DNA from: Centropus unirufus
Lineage: Eukaryota > Chordata > Aves > Cuculiformes > Centropidae
Assembly (NCBI GenBank): GCA_013397695.1
Contig: VYZI01000136.1
Span: 866,488-930,487, forward strand
Length of the DNA stretch: 64,000 bases
Reading direction: 5' to 3'
Positions within the stretch are counted from its first letter, which is position 1; every line of letters begins with the position of its first letter. Positions 22,910-35,905 of the stretch are shown one piece after another. The notes under the pieces are model-generated. The model was not told the origin of the DNA. It saw only the letters and a list, made by a program, of their open reading frames with translations, and did not search any database. The translations under genes and the position numbers were made by a program.

Positions 22910-25900
22910 TCCTGATGCACCTGATGGTGTAGCTATTGAATGCTTGATGTAAACTTTTAGGCCAGAAAGGTCCAAGCACCAGAGGTCAAAAATGGAAGAA
23001 GAGACAAATGCTGGCACAGAACTGGCCCAAGGTGTCGGAGGAAGTGGAGCCCTTTCACCTCTTAGGACTTATGAAAAACTCATTAAAACAGGAAGTGTGA
23101 CTTTTAGCTCAAAAGGATATCAAGGTTCAAAAGGTGCATGCAATATAGTCCTAAGCTGTGCCTGTGAATCAAATAGAGCAAAACCAGAAACTTACATACA
23201 GTTCAGCTGGTTGAATCCAAAATCCTATCTCCTTATCCATCATAAAGATGGTTGCGTAGTACTTGCTTACATTAGTTCTATGGATCACTCTACGCACAGT
23301 AATAACACATACAAAATCACATACAAAAACATCATATTCTGGCTTTTCTCAAAGTAGTCCAGCTCAACTGAAATAAAAAAGGATGCAGGTGAAGAATTAT
23401 CCCAGTTGTCCTCGTAGCAAGCAGGGAGCACATGCAATACCACAAGAGGAATGAGAATGAAGAGAATTTGGGAGCACATTTTATTACATGTAGACACCAG
23501 CAATGAAGCCATAAGATTTTAATCAGCCACACTGTTTTACATGTGCCATGCACATCATTTGCTTATTTTGGGAACAACTTATTACTGTGTCTAGTCTACT
23601 GTAAATGTTAATGCATGTAAATGCTAATCAAGATTCTCGCTTTGGTTTCCCACCTCACCTAATTGGATTGCATTAGAGCTTGTTTGAAAGTTTGCATTCA
23701 GAATTGCAAATGGGATTGGATCACATCTCACTCGTCTCAGCATGGTGGCATCTGTGCTTCAGAGAAAGAGTAGAAACTAGCTGTAGCAGGGCCAATACCT
23801 CAGTGAAGCCAAATCCCTTTTCTATGCAAATAAGTGTCCTGCGGAATTACTTGGAAATGGTCACACACCTCACTCCAGAATGTCTAGAAAAAAGTAAGAA
23901 ACTATTATTTTACAACAAACAACATAAGATTTACAGTGACAAAAGGATTTAGATGAACTTGGGAAATGCATAGTCTTTTTATTGAAATATAGCATATTAC
24001 AAATACTGTGTCCAGGCTAAGATGGAGATTATGAACATCACCGCCCTGAAATGAGTTTGGATTGGCTGGTATTGAAACCTAAGCAGAAAATTGTTAGCTG
24101 CCATGTGGTTCAGTGTGTTATTTGGACTTAATGAAGGTAACCACTCTTGAATCACAAGAAAATAAAAATAAAATTTACCATGCAGGTAAACACCTCCCCA
24201 TTTTAATGCACAACCTCCTCTGTCAAAGGTACAGTTCTGCAAATGCTGGGACTGACACATTAAATTTATTCACTTTTTTGTTGGTTTTCTTTTTTTTTTC
24301 ATTTTATAAAGTCTATATCCCCAGAAACTTGTTGAATTTCTTTTCTGAAAAGAAGAGCAAAGTGACAGTGTCATTTCTGGAAAAGAAGGTGCTTCTTTCA
24401 TCTTTAAGGATTTTTCAAGGTTTTCAGTATTTTGTGGCTCGAAAGAAATATCCATGAAAAGTACTCAGCTATTTACCTGCTACCTAGCAACTTTTACAGA
24501 ACAATTGTAGCACTTTATAGAAAATATGATATTCCATAAAAATACAACATTTAATTTATAAAAATTGCCACAAATTTTGCTGATCAGAAATTCTTGAAGA
24601 TAAATCTTAATCAAAAGGGAAATAGTTGCATCAAACCTATGATGAGAATCTGACCATTCTTCCTAGTTTATTACATGTCCTGTGCAGGTCTAATAGCAAG
24701 ATCAGCTTTCCCATGATGGATAGCCTGAAGACAGACCATGTTAAAATGAAGACAGGTGGGAACTCTAACTTCCTTGAGGCAGAAGCAGGAACCCTGTCTT
24801 CTGCCCCTTGGTGCTTTCATCTCTTCAAATATCTGTTCCCCATGTGTGCCTGGTTAGACTTGATCAGGGCTAAAAACAAGACACCTGTATGGATTCTAAG
24901 TCTTCATTCATTTTTTGTTAAACCACTGTCTCTGTGTTTTTCTTCCCTCCACAGAGAATTTGAAAACATCCATTTTTCAGTTCCTAAGCAGAAACTCTAA
25001 ATGATAAGAGTGGTTTGTTTTTTCTGTTTGACAGAAGTGGAAATATAAGCCTGGAAAGCCTTTAAGTACCTCTAAATACATGATTCAGCAGCCTAAATAT
25101 CAGTTCAGATTTGCCCTCTTTTATGTGATAAAGCCATGCTCACTTATTTTTTCCAAATATTTAGTTTGATAACATAAGAGAAATCTGATATTTATGTAAG
25201 TTAATATTACTCACTGAGATACTCTGTAAAACTGCCCAAGCCAAAATATTTTAGACTATTTCTCTTTTATTAAAGACGGAACCCAGTAATGAGAACCTAC
25301 CAGGAGTCTCATATATGAGGTACACACATTTTTAATTCTTACACTCCAACTTACTGATATAAACTGTCTCTCTTGATTCATAACTCAGTGCTGCAAAACA
25401 CTGCTGTTATTTTACAATTTTACATCCTGGATTACTGGCAGGTACAAAGCCTCAAGAGGACAGCAGCATGTCTTTATGATCACTTCTGTCCTAAGAGAAA
25501 GACTGAATGAGTCCTTACAGTGTGAAATGAACCTTAGTAAGGTTTCTGAAGAGCCAATTTGAAACCATTAGTGTGTTGGCCAGAGATTCCTAGAATGACA
25601 AGCTGATTTGGCTTTGATTGAAGAAGACTTGGAGAGAATTAATTTGGGGGAATGAGGTGGGAGGTGGGAAGAAACCTCTCATTGCATGCACTCTTTACTA
25701 GTCTCAAAGAGAAAGATGAGCATTAGAGAGAGAAAAAAAACAAGAGTTGATGAAAGGCAGTTGTTTTGCAAGAAAATTAAGGTGTAATAACCCCTGCATG
25801 ATAATTGCCATAGTCCTGTTGGTTAGTTGTGTCTTACAGAGACTGTACAGTAGAACATCCTCTGGCTTTCTTATAAATTAAATGCCCTGCTCATTATAAG

Positions 25901-26880
25901 CCCAACCTGACTGTGGAACCAGGAGCAGCAGTGGTGAATTACCTCTGCTCCTCTGAGAAGCATGGCTGCTTCCCCATCACTAATGCTTCCTCTTTGCATC
26001 TCCTAACAGTTCAGTCCGATTTGCTACAGTCTTTGTTATGGGTGCTGAATGCTCAGTGTCTGTAGTATCTTTGCAAACCTGACATTGAGTAATAGCTTTC
26101 TAAAAATTCCTTGAAGGGCACATTAAATGTGGCAAAATGGCCGTAACAAGACAGGTAAATGCAAAACCTCATGGGATTTATAAAAAGCCCTTGAATAAGG
26201 GAAAGAAAGTAATTGCTATCTACGTTCAGCTATTGTGTTGAAATACTTTTTGCTTCAACAGTTGTCATGGATACAATACTAATATAGTTTTTTTTCTTTG
26301 GGAGGTGCTGATTTCCTCACAAGAAAGTCTGTCACCTAGAGGATAAGAAATTATTCAGTTCAAGAAATGCTCCAGAAAAGAGCGTTACATATGGGAACAG
26401 TTTCAGGTACTTTATTATAATCCCAGATGATACCGAACCTAATGGAATATCCTTCCATGTGGCAACCATCTTCACAGTCCTAGATTCTGATTGAGAGTTG
26501 AAATCAAATCTCTGGAAAAGGTAGTAAATTACAAAAAAGATCAATGAAAAAATCTCATATGGTTGCACAGACTTCTGTCTCCATAAACCCAACTATAATT
26601 TGTATGTGCTAGATTAGGCATGGAGTTTCATCCCACACTTATAAGTGCCTAGGTTGGTAGCCAGTTACACAAGGTGAAACAATAGTCTCTCAAATAACAG
26701 TTTTCTCAGTAGTCAGTTTCCTGGGACCAGACAGAAAGAACTAAAAATAATGCTTTTATGAGGAAAAACTGTGGTTTACATATTTGCCAATTAGTTTATC
26801 TTTAGATAACTCTTCTTCTGCCTCAATTGAAAAAGAAGCAAAGTTGATAAGCGTCATTGTGATTGGGCATGGTGAAAATG
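22910..26880. other. Unique 4-kb region
   Basis: Open frames of 121 codons (22992-23357) and 124 codons (24626-25000), both +, show no domain or signal I recognise. Two strong acceptor-like motifs end at 24954 and 25034. The second leads into a 44-codon open segment closing with TGA at 25167-25169 (see findings). No repeat family is recognised. Confidence 0.5.
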
Positions 26881-27132
26881 TTAAAAACTAAAATAGAAGA
26901 GATTTAGGCTACATATAAAGGAGACATGTTTTATTATGAGGGTGGTGATACATTGGCCCAGACTGGCCAGAAAGTTGGTAGATTCCCCTCCCCTGGAAAC
27001 ATTCTAGGTCACTTTGGACGGGGCTCTAACCCACCTGATCAGATTGAAGACAGCCCTGCTTACTGCAGGGGGGCTAGATGAGATGACCTGCATAGGTCTC
27101 TTCCAACCCAAACCACTCTATGATTCTATGAA
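26881..27132 (+). mobile_element. CR1 LINE 3' fragment
   Basis: Words in order: AGAAGAGATTTAGGCTACAT, TTATTATGAGGGTGGTGATA, CATTGGCCCAGACTGGCCAG, CCCCTGGAAACATTCTAGGT and TACTGCAGGGGGGCTAGATG. It ends in CTTCCAACCCAAACCACTCT and ATGATTCTATGAATCTA. About 250 bp remain, in the same subfamily as 15256 and 18244. Confidence 0.94.
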
Positions 27133-30100
27133 TCTACCATTCATTGAAATATGTTTTCTGTTTTCTTGTGACCATTAAAATAATCTTTGCATGCTGTTCA
27201 AATGTTTCGTTGAGGCTGAGTGGGGATAAGCACAGCATTCAATCTCTTACCATAAGTAGAGAATATTAACAACATGTTATGGCAATGAATCTTAGCACAA
27301 ACTGAAGAAACATTGACTTGGGCACACTTTTCTAAGCACATATATCCATGATACTGATACGTGTTGTAAGTCTCTCATTTTAGAAGTTGGCATGGCATCA
27401 GAAGTTGAAACCACGGTGACACTTAGATGACCATAGAGGAAAAAGCTTTCATGAGGTGGAAAGTAATGGAAGCAACAGTGAACATCAAGAGAATCATTCA
27501 ACACTACATCCTCTATCAAAATTCTTCTTAAAGCATCTTGCCTATGAGCTACTCGGTAACATCCCACCTCTCTGGGGCTCTTGTGAGTTTTGCTGGTTTT
27601 AGTCACCCACAAGTCACCATGCAATGCACATCAGACATAATATCTGATCTGTCTGGAGTACAGTCACCGCCCACAGCTCACAAGTTTGGGGCAACAAAAA
27701 GATATCCCTATATTCTTGACCTGACGAATGAAAGAAGACATGTGGGTATGGTCCATTCTCCCAAACACAGTGAGGAGTGCTTTAGAAATTCTTTTAGCAA
27801 TGTGAACAGGTACAGAAATAAAATCTGGCAATCAACTCAGCACCTTTCACTCAAGTGAAACCATTATTTTAATCAGCCACATGCTTACCCTTTTCTTTTT
27901 TTCCAAAGTAGAGACTGCAGGGTGTAGCCTGAGATGTCCACATTCTATTTCATAACTGTTCTGCTTTATATTTCATTTGGCTTATTTTTATTATTCTTAC
28001 AGTCTACACAATGCATTGCAGAGGTATAGAAACCATTTTCAATGTCTTCTGTTTATCCTTGAGGCAGTTCCCTCCTGCCTGTTGCTAAACTGCTTTGAGT
28101 AATGTGGTTATTTAAAAAATAAATACATTTCTATTAAAATCATCTCTGAAAAGCGATTTCAATTCTACACTACATCCTTGCTCAGAAGTTTGGAGATATT
28201 TTTTTAATCCTCCTCTAGTCTTTCAGTCACAGATGAGCTTTCCAGGAATAAGACTTTCAAGAGTCTTATATATGCTATGATTAAATTCTGTAAAAGAAAT
28301 GACACAGCTTTTATCCACCTGCTAGAGTTGGATTATTTCAAGAAATATATTCTGCTCAAAATACCAGTCATGTTCCTCTGCTGTATGTTGTTCTGAAGTA
28401 GGCATGGTTTCCATCACTTTGCATTTAAGGAGTCTTAGGCTATATCCCTGTATGCCGTGCTACAAGCAGAGAGGACATGTCAGCTTGAATTACTTTCATG
28501 CTTAGAGTCATAACAGAAAAGGACTAGAAGAAAGTCTTGTTACGAAAAGATATCCTCTGCTTTTCCACGTAACCATCTCTATTATATGTTACAATACCAA
28601 AATTTTTGGGGACACTTGCTTGGGGAGACATTTTGAAATGGTAAAAAGGGGCAGAGAAGGCAAATCTTCATAATTTCCCAGCTGCACTCACCACGTTTCA
28701 TGATCAAAAGGTGTACTGATTGCAACCAAAGGCATTACAAAATAAAATAAAATACAAGCATTGCTCTTCAGGGGAAAGATAGTGGTCCAGAGGAAAAGGT
28801 TTTGGTGAGCTGGTTGCTTCCTTTTAATTCTCTTCCTGTAGCCACTTGTTTTACTATGACCACAACTTCTGTACACCACAGACCCCACACCCATCTCTGC
28901 AAACTGGTAAGTTAGCCTTCTACAGTCTCTTGTTCTGTTGTTCTATTGGCAGGTTGCAGTTCCCAGGGCAACAGGACTTTGCACTCACCTTCCAGTTATG
29001 GAGCAGACCAGCAAGTGGGTTTTACAAGGAGATGGCTCTGGGCTAGAAGAAAGAGTCTGCAGCTCAGCACTGTCCTCGATGCAGTAATGTTCTTGGTTTG
29101 GGTAGAAAGAGGATGATATGTAGCAGTAAGAGGATAGAAGGCTGTGCTAGGGAAACAAATGATGATTTAGGTGGCCCAATTCTGCAGCTCCTCTATTTTA
29201 CCATTCTGTATACGTGGCAGCTAAAACTATTGGTGGAGGACCAGTGAATTAATTTCCAACATCTTTTTAAAAAAAATAATTAATTTGGGTTAAAGAAAAC
29301 ATGCAGTGGTATCAGGAGACATTTCCCAGAGCTATAGGAGCTGCTGAGGAAGTTGATTTTACCTGCTAGAGGAGACTACTGCTAGGAAAGATTTTCCCCT
29401 TGCAATTTGCATTTCTTTAGAAATTTTACTTCCTGGCAGGAGTTTCATAGGAAACTTTTTCCACTGTGGGGTACTATCTTACAGAAAAGTGTAATTACTG
29501 ATGCAGAAGATGGTATGTGTCCCACCAGAAATGATTTCTTTGTCTGCTGCCCAGTGCTAATAAATCTCTGATTATAATGGAGAAAGTCTAAAAGCATTTC
29601 TAAATTTTAATTAAACATACTAGTGCACAAGATTTTCTTGGGACTCCTCCTCAAACTGTTTCTATTCTTTTTTTTTTTTTTTTCCAAATGTAAAGAATGC
29701 TTCCTTTAAGAGTTATTAAGTTCCAAAACAGAAATTAAAAAAATAAAATATATCAAAGCTCACCTGTAATCCAATTACAAACAACTCTTAATAACCCTTT
29801 CCGTCAAGAAATAAAAAAAAAAATAGAGAAAAAGTCGTGAGGTTAATAAGAAGGTCAACATGAAAATTCACTTTGAAATGCTGCAACTGTGTTTAGATAA
29901 AAGTGAGCTGTGAACATATACTTCTTTTGAGTTAGAGTAATCACATAACAAGAATGATCTCAGATAATTCAGCATGAACTTTTAATTGAACTCTCGTATT
30001 TCAGGCATAGATCTCTGGGAATTTAATCATTTCTGTATGATTAATAAACACCAAGTTAATGACCAGAATGGAACAGATCAATCAATTTGATATAAAATAA

Positions 30101-32162
30101 AACACATGAAATTTCACTCATTTGTCCTGCAAGACTTCCAGAAACATATCTAGTTTTGATCAGCAGATGGCCAAAGATGGAAAAACTGTTGCATTCTTTG
30201 GGACTGTGTTTTCTTACTAAAAATGTGTGTCCCTCTGACAATCTGAATATTTCTAGTTCTATTTTTGCACTTGTTTTTTGCTCCTGAATAAAGCACTTTT
30301 TTTGTATTTTTAGTTATCTTCTAATCAATACTTGTAATAAAGTTTAGTTTCTCAGATTTCTTATTGATGGGAATCTATTAGCTTAAGGCATTTCTCACAG
30401 CCCTCAGAAACTTGCTGCAGCGCACCTTCTTACTTCTCCAGAATTGTCCCAAGAGCCTCTGCATAATGTGGAGACCAGCCTGTAATCCTCCAAATGTACG
30501 CATTTAGATAGATGTTGACAAATTTCAGCTTCTTTTTGTCCCAAGGTAAAATAGGATCTTTTTGCATACTCAGCATTACAATGAGTGTTGCGCTGAATAT
30601 TTAACAATCTCTGGTGTTTCTGCCTTCATGTGCCTAAATTCTATATGTCTGGCACTCAAAAGCTTAATATAGTTAAATAACATAGTGCATTACTTCTACT
30701 CATCTAGTAAGTTAAAGATGTAATGGGATCCATTCAGTCATTTGCATCGCTTTTGTGACTAAGTACTTACTCTAAAGAAAGTCAACTCAGATTAAGACCT
30801 CTACTTTCCACCTTGGCTATTGAACAAGCATTTACTGAACACATCATCCTCCTCAAGGATAAGAGGCTGTTTATCAGAGGCTGTGCTTTCTGATTTAGAG
30901 TTTACCTCTGACACTGCAATCACTGCTCTCATTGTGAGAGGCTGTACCTCCAAATCAAGCTCATGGTGGACTTCCTCCTGTTCCCTTTTGTGCATACTTA
31001 CACCCGAGTTGAAATACTCTCTGGTTAAGATTGTGATTGATAGTTTACCCAAAGGTGTCCCACAGAGGCTTCTTTCTTGACTTGTTCTGATCCAGAAATG
31101 GTCTCAATTTTCATAAGAAAGTCTTCATTCCCACTATAGCTTTGTTGTGGTCAGGATAACAATTGCAAGTAAGATTTTATTGAAATGCATTTTGCCTCTC
31201 TATACTTTGTGTAAATTAAGCAAGTGGAATCCTATTCTTTTCCCTCTGCAATTTTCTCATGGGATTCTTCAAATCCCATTGTCTCGCCACTAAAGAGGAC
31301 AATTTTCTTTTAAGCACATGAATGCATGTAAAAAAGTTGACAGTCAGGAGGATCAGAAAGAACAATTCCCACTGGCTTGGTAACTGTCTATAAGGAGGAA
31401 AAAAATGAAGAAGTTTCATAATATGGAGAGGCAGTTTATGCATAGAAAGTAATTTTGGATACTTAAAGTCAAGGTGAAGTTAATTGAAACGGGCAGCTGG
31501 TTATCTCTTCCCAGTTCACTGTTTTCTTAAGCTGTTTTTCCTCCCAGCTCCTAGTTTAGATGTCCACCTCTATCATGCTGAAATCTAACACAGTTGTATT
31601 ACCTTCCTTAAAATCAACAGGAAGAAACAAGAAATTTACATGTCCATTTTCTGGGTGTGCAAGTTAGAGAAGAGGCATTTGAACTTCTGCACGCCATGTT
31701 GTTTCATGACTCTTTTTAGATATATGCTGGCACATTAGTTCAGGATTTGAAGCCCATAATGTTTCCAGGAGCTTGCTATGAATTGTGACTATCTCCAATG
31801 TTCTGGCAGGCCCTGTGAGGAGTTAGTGCTCCATAGGCAGTTTATAATTGCAGGAAATGGTTGAGTGAAAGAGGATTAGCTAAACTGTCTTGCCTAGTTA
31901 TTCTGCAGGTTGTACACAGAGGAGGCTGAGCACAATTGCAATATGAAGTCTTCCATCTGCTAGCACTTAGTTTAGTAACAGGGAATCTTGTCTGGAAGGT
32001 TTAGAGAAGCGTTTTCTGCCCTTTCTTCATGTTACCACAGAGTGAATCTGTTCTACATAGATGGCCTGTAGGCTTGGCAAATCAACTTACTTCTTATAAA
32101 GAAACTGGATGTTTTCCCTTGCAATTCCCTTGTCCCCAGCTTCAGGGTGACATGATGTCATT
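27133..32162. other. Unique 5-kb region with a short exon-like segment
   Basis: Holds overlapping antiparallel frames at 27292-27624 (-) and 27538-27858 (+) with no family resemblance. A 65-bp exon-like segment lies at 28842-28906 (see findings), and a T16 run at 29668-29683. No repeat or known gene is recognised. Confidence 0.5.
29668..29683. repeat. Poly-T run (T16)
   Basis: Uninterrupted T16. A retroposed - strand element would carry its tail here, but the sequence to its right is not a family I recognise. Confidence 0.9.
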
Positions 32163-32219
32163 GTGGGCTTCACAGTGTTAGGTTTACAGTTAGACCTGCT
32201 GATCTTATGATTCTATGAT
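32163..32219 (+). mobile_element. CR1 LINE 3' terminus, tiny fragment with deletion
   Basis: GTGGGCTTCACAGTGTTAGG and TTTACAGTTAGACCTGCTGA match the GGACTTGGCAGTGTTAGGTT... 3' block of the CR1 subfamily also seen inverted at 10628. It jumps directly to TTATGATTCTATGAT, so the TCTTTTCCAACCTAAA part is deleted. Only the octamer tail and about 45 bp of body remain. Confidence 0.72.
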
Positions 32220-35200
32220 ATTTGTGGTCCTTAATTACCTAATCACAGACCTTTCTAGCAGGGTCCTACCTTTTACCATCTTTACTAAATCCCAAACTGA
32301 TTGCCCTTAAAGGTTAGATCTTAGTGCTTCATATGAGGCACTCATCATCCCAAATGTCAATTTTAAAGCACTGTGAATGTTGAGAGGGATTATAATCAAC
32401 AGACCATCTATTAAATAAAATGCAGATTTCAGTCTGTCAGACAGACAAACCTCAAAATGTTATTTCATGCATGCATGATGGTGATATGTCTATACATTCA
32501 ACCGATTTAAGGATTTGCCTTTGGCTCTCTATGGTTAACAGAGACACAGAGACATCTCTACTTGATAATTCATCCATTCCTGAAATAAAGAGAATCAATC
32601 TTTTTCTGGTGCATGTCTCTTTCGTTAATTATAAAGAAAATCTTGATAAACACAGCATGCAGATGACTCACTACTACTGTGAGATGAATCTTATCTAATA
32701 CTTGAATGAAAACAATGAGAATAGAGGAATGATCATAATAAGTGAGCCCAAAGGTAGTCTGTCGACAATAATACCTAAACTCATCTTTCTGTGGAAAAGT
32801 CCAAAACCAACCTAAACTAGCATTTCTTCCAAGCAATATTTCTCCCAGCCTCTGAACTTCTCAAGCTAACCATGGCTTCTGTCTGCAGAATTATCTTAAG
32901 TATAATATAAATGTAAAAATATTTGGTAATCTTTAAAGGACTTCTACACTGTGAACTGATCAAGTCTTTCCTTAACCCCTTGTAAACTTTTTGTATCTTC
33001 AACTTCACATGTAAAAGAAGCTCCACATTTTGACTGCATGTTCTGTGCACAAAATTGTTTCTGTTTTGAAATAGTTTCATTAGAGATGCTTATTCCCTAT
33101 CCATCTACCTCACAAAACTCATTACTTTATTGATTGTGTCACACACACTCCTCCTTAGCTGCCCCTTTCATAGTCCAAAAAGTCATACATTGTTAAACTC
33201 TTGCTCATATAGAAGTTACTTTTATTCTGCACCATTGCCAGGATTTCAAGAGAATGCGAAATCTGTTATATATGTTTTGTTACTATTATTCTCTCATGAA
33301 AAAACCAGCACCTCTCAGATGACTTGTTTGGGAATGTCACTCCATCAATCACAAATTCTTGATGCTGGTGGACATATGGAATGATTTCATGAATTAGAGC
33401 AGGTAGGTGGTACAGATGCACACATGGAAGATGTTTTAAGGTTATTTGAGATTTTATGAGCGGCAAATGCTGCTTTGAACATTTATAATCAAGGCTCAAC
33501 ACTGTTGCATGATCTATCTCGTTGATGTACCTATCTATATAATTACTACACAACTGTTGGGAAATACTTTTTCTGAAGAATAATGAAGTAAAACACAGTC
33601 TTGGGAAATCATGTTGTTGTGGATTAAACATCAATATAGCTGTGATGATGTTTTGTTTGTTTTAGAAAAGCAAACTCCAAAAGAAATAATCCTACAGTAG
33701 AGAAAGTGTGTATTTATGATAGACACACATTACCCAGAGAGTAAATATTAGCATTTGCATCAGAAAAAAAGCCAATTATTTATATAGGATTTGCAGGTTT
33801 AATTTTATTACTTTTCCATAATAAAATCCCTCCTGTTATACGGCAATGATGAAGAAAAATATAACATGTTTTCCTTTTTCAAATTGTGATTACTTCAGAA
33901 TTAATTTTGGTATTGAGAGTCTTTACAGCAAGGATTTCCAAAGTCATTGTGCACACCTAAATTCATTGTGCCCTGAAGTCAATGGCAGCACCTGCTAGTT
34001 CCAGTGAGATCACAGCATGCTGTATGCAAGGCATTCAACTTACTAAGATTTATATACTTACTTCTTTCACATCTCTGTAACCTATTTGTCCCCTTGATTT
34101 CCCACCCTTTTCACCCCAAAAACCAGTCAAAAGCACCCATGATGGAAAGAACAGCTTGTAGGAAGAGACATTAATGCACATGACACTGTATTGTGGTCTG
34201 AATTAGACTAAATTAAGACTTTTGGCATCAGGCCCCAGCCCACAAGAATTCCCTGTATCTGCATCTTGTTGCAGGCTACACCCCATCTAAATGCCAGGAT
34301 CAGCTCATAATTTCACGATCCCTTTGAGTAAGCACAAGAAAAATGTTTATTTTGTAGAATTTTGCTATAAATCTGGAGAAAATTTTGCCTTTGGAGTCTT
34401 AAAAAACATTGAAATACATGGGATTGTTCACTCACATGAATAAACTCACCTTGCTCCCAGATGCCACCTCTTGAACTTCACAAACTCGATCGAGTCTGGA
34501 ATATTAAGTGGGTAAAAAGCAGAATGTGGCAAATAAAGGGATGCTAAATGTACAGAGAAGCAGGAGAAACACTCTACTACATATATCAGGGGAAGCAGTG
34601 GCACATGAGAGCACAGGTCCATATTATTTTTTAGGGAAGTGGTGAGCCTCTGGAGAACCATACCTTTGAAAGCCCTCAATTGCTTTCACTTTTCTTTCTA
34701 GGATGTTATACACATTTTTGTCATAAAGGTAGTGCTATGTGTCAAAGAGTCTAGTCTGAGTCAGCACATCTTCCTTTGGGATAAAGCTGTCAAAAGAAGA
34801 TGCTTTTGTTGGCTCCAAAAACTGCTGGATATGCTCAGAATATAGTTACTATAAACTACGATGAAACATCTTAATAACATGCCAAAAGAGCCAGAAAGTC
34901 ATTGGATTTGGGCCTGATAGGAGAGCGGCAGCAGGACTCATTCACCAGAGAGGGTGCGTTTCAGAGATGTTTAGGAATTGGGGCAGCTCATCCTGGAATT
35001 GCTGATGCAAGGTAATCATTGAACTTGGTCAAATATAATGAAAGGTAAGATCCCTTCTGGCTCAGTACTCAGCAGTATCTTTCAATAGTATCTTTCAATT
35101 TGTTTCTGCAGCGGGTTGAGTGTGTGGATATATATATTGCAGTCCCCATCATAATAAACCCCACCACCACTCTTCTCCCTTCATTATGACTCCTTTTCCT

Positions 35201-35779
35201 TGCAGATCTCATTTTAGTAGAAATTGATATCACATAATGCGCTCATCTACACAACAGAGAAAGACCCAGTCTCTGCTAATGAAGCATACAATTGAAGACA
35301 GACAAAATGATAGGTTGGAAGGCCTGCACTTGAAGATCTACACTCAGTGAAAGGAATTTTGATTATTCTGGCAACTCATTACTCTTTCAATATATGTGTT
35401 ATATGTAGGACTGGGAACCATTAAAATGTTTCATAGAGTCACCTGAACATAATGCACTGAATGTTTTTTATTAGATTTATCTCCTTTAATATTATCTATA
35501 ATTTTTACATGAAAGCCTGAAGAGTTTGGGACCTAAACACCACTATACCAGCTGCAGCATGGTCTTATACTAAGTCAAAAGCAGAATCCAAGGCAAAGGC
35601 TAAAGAATAATGTAAGATCAGTTTTATGAAAATTCTTGACTGAAGACCAGACATCTGAACCACTCTAGAAAAGCCACAGGTTGAGGAACGTGATTTTTCT
35701 AGCTGGAAAGTAGAAACTGGATAAATTTATACAAATTAATTTATATTGAGGTATATATTACTTCAACATATACATTTAG
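32220..35779. other. Unique 3.5-kb region
   Basis: Small frames only; the longest, 122 codons at 33266-33634 on -, has no recognisable motif. A perfect 13-bp tandem duplication lies at 35074-35099. A 27-bp open segment with a strong acceptor-like motif (CTTTTCTTTCTAG at 34689-34701) and a weaker donor motif at 34729 could pass as a microexon but is probably chance. No repeats are recognised apart from a doubtful CR1-like stretch near 35306. Confidence 0.5.
35074..35099. repeat. Perfect 13-bp tandem duplication
   Basis: AGTATCTTTCAAT occurs twice head to tail with no mismatch, suggesting a recent slippage event. Confidence 0.95.
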
Positions 35780-35905
35780 TGTCCAAGACCAGGTTGTATG
35801 AGTCTTTGAGCAACCTGATTCAGTGGAAGGTATCCCTGCCAGCAGTGGAGCAATTGGAACAGGATGATCTTTAAGGTCCCTTTAAGGTTAAAATATTCAA
35901 CACTT
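35780..35905 (+). mobile_element. CR1 LINE 3' fragment, decayed
   Basis: Recognisable words are GTCCAAGACCAGGTTGTATG, GAGCAACCTGATTCAGTGGA, AGGTATCCCTGCCAGCAGTG and GAACAGGATGATCTTTAAGG. The terminal CCAACCCAAAC block has decayed to AAGGTTAAAATATTC and the octamer tail is lost. Confidence 0.88.

Noticed and set aside
22992..23357. 121-codon frame just after a CR1 copy
   Set aside because: No homology recognised and no start or splice support; adjacency to CR1 is not evidence of coding.
27292..27858. Overlapping antiparallel frames of 110 and 106 codons as a possible gene
   Set aside because: No recognisable motif, no good splice context and no family resemblance; lengths are within chance for this amount of sequence.
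33266..33634. 122-codon minus-strand frame
   Set aside because: Low-information composition, no domain, and no convincing acceptor or donor. Treated as a chance frame.
34702..34728. 27-bp microexon (nine open codons) behind a strong acceptor motif
   Set aside because: The donor AAG|GTAGTG is mediocre and a 27-bp open segment carries almost no coding information.
35306..35345. ATAGGTTGGAAGGCCTGCAC as another inverted CR1 end
   Set aside because: Resembles the inverted CR1 3' end for only about 30 bases, with gaps, and has no octamer tail; too weak to annotate.
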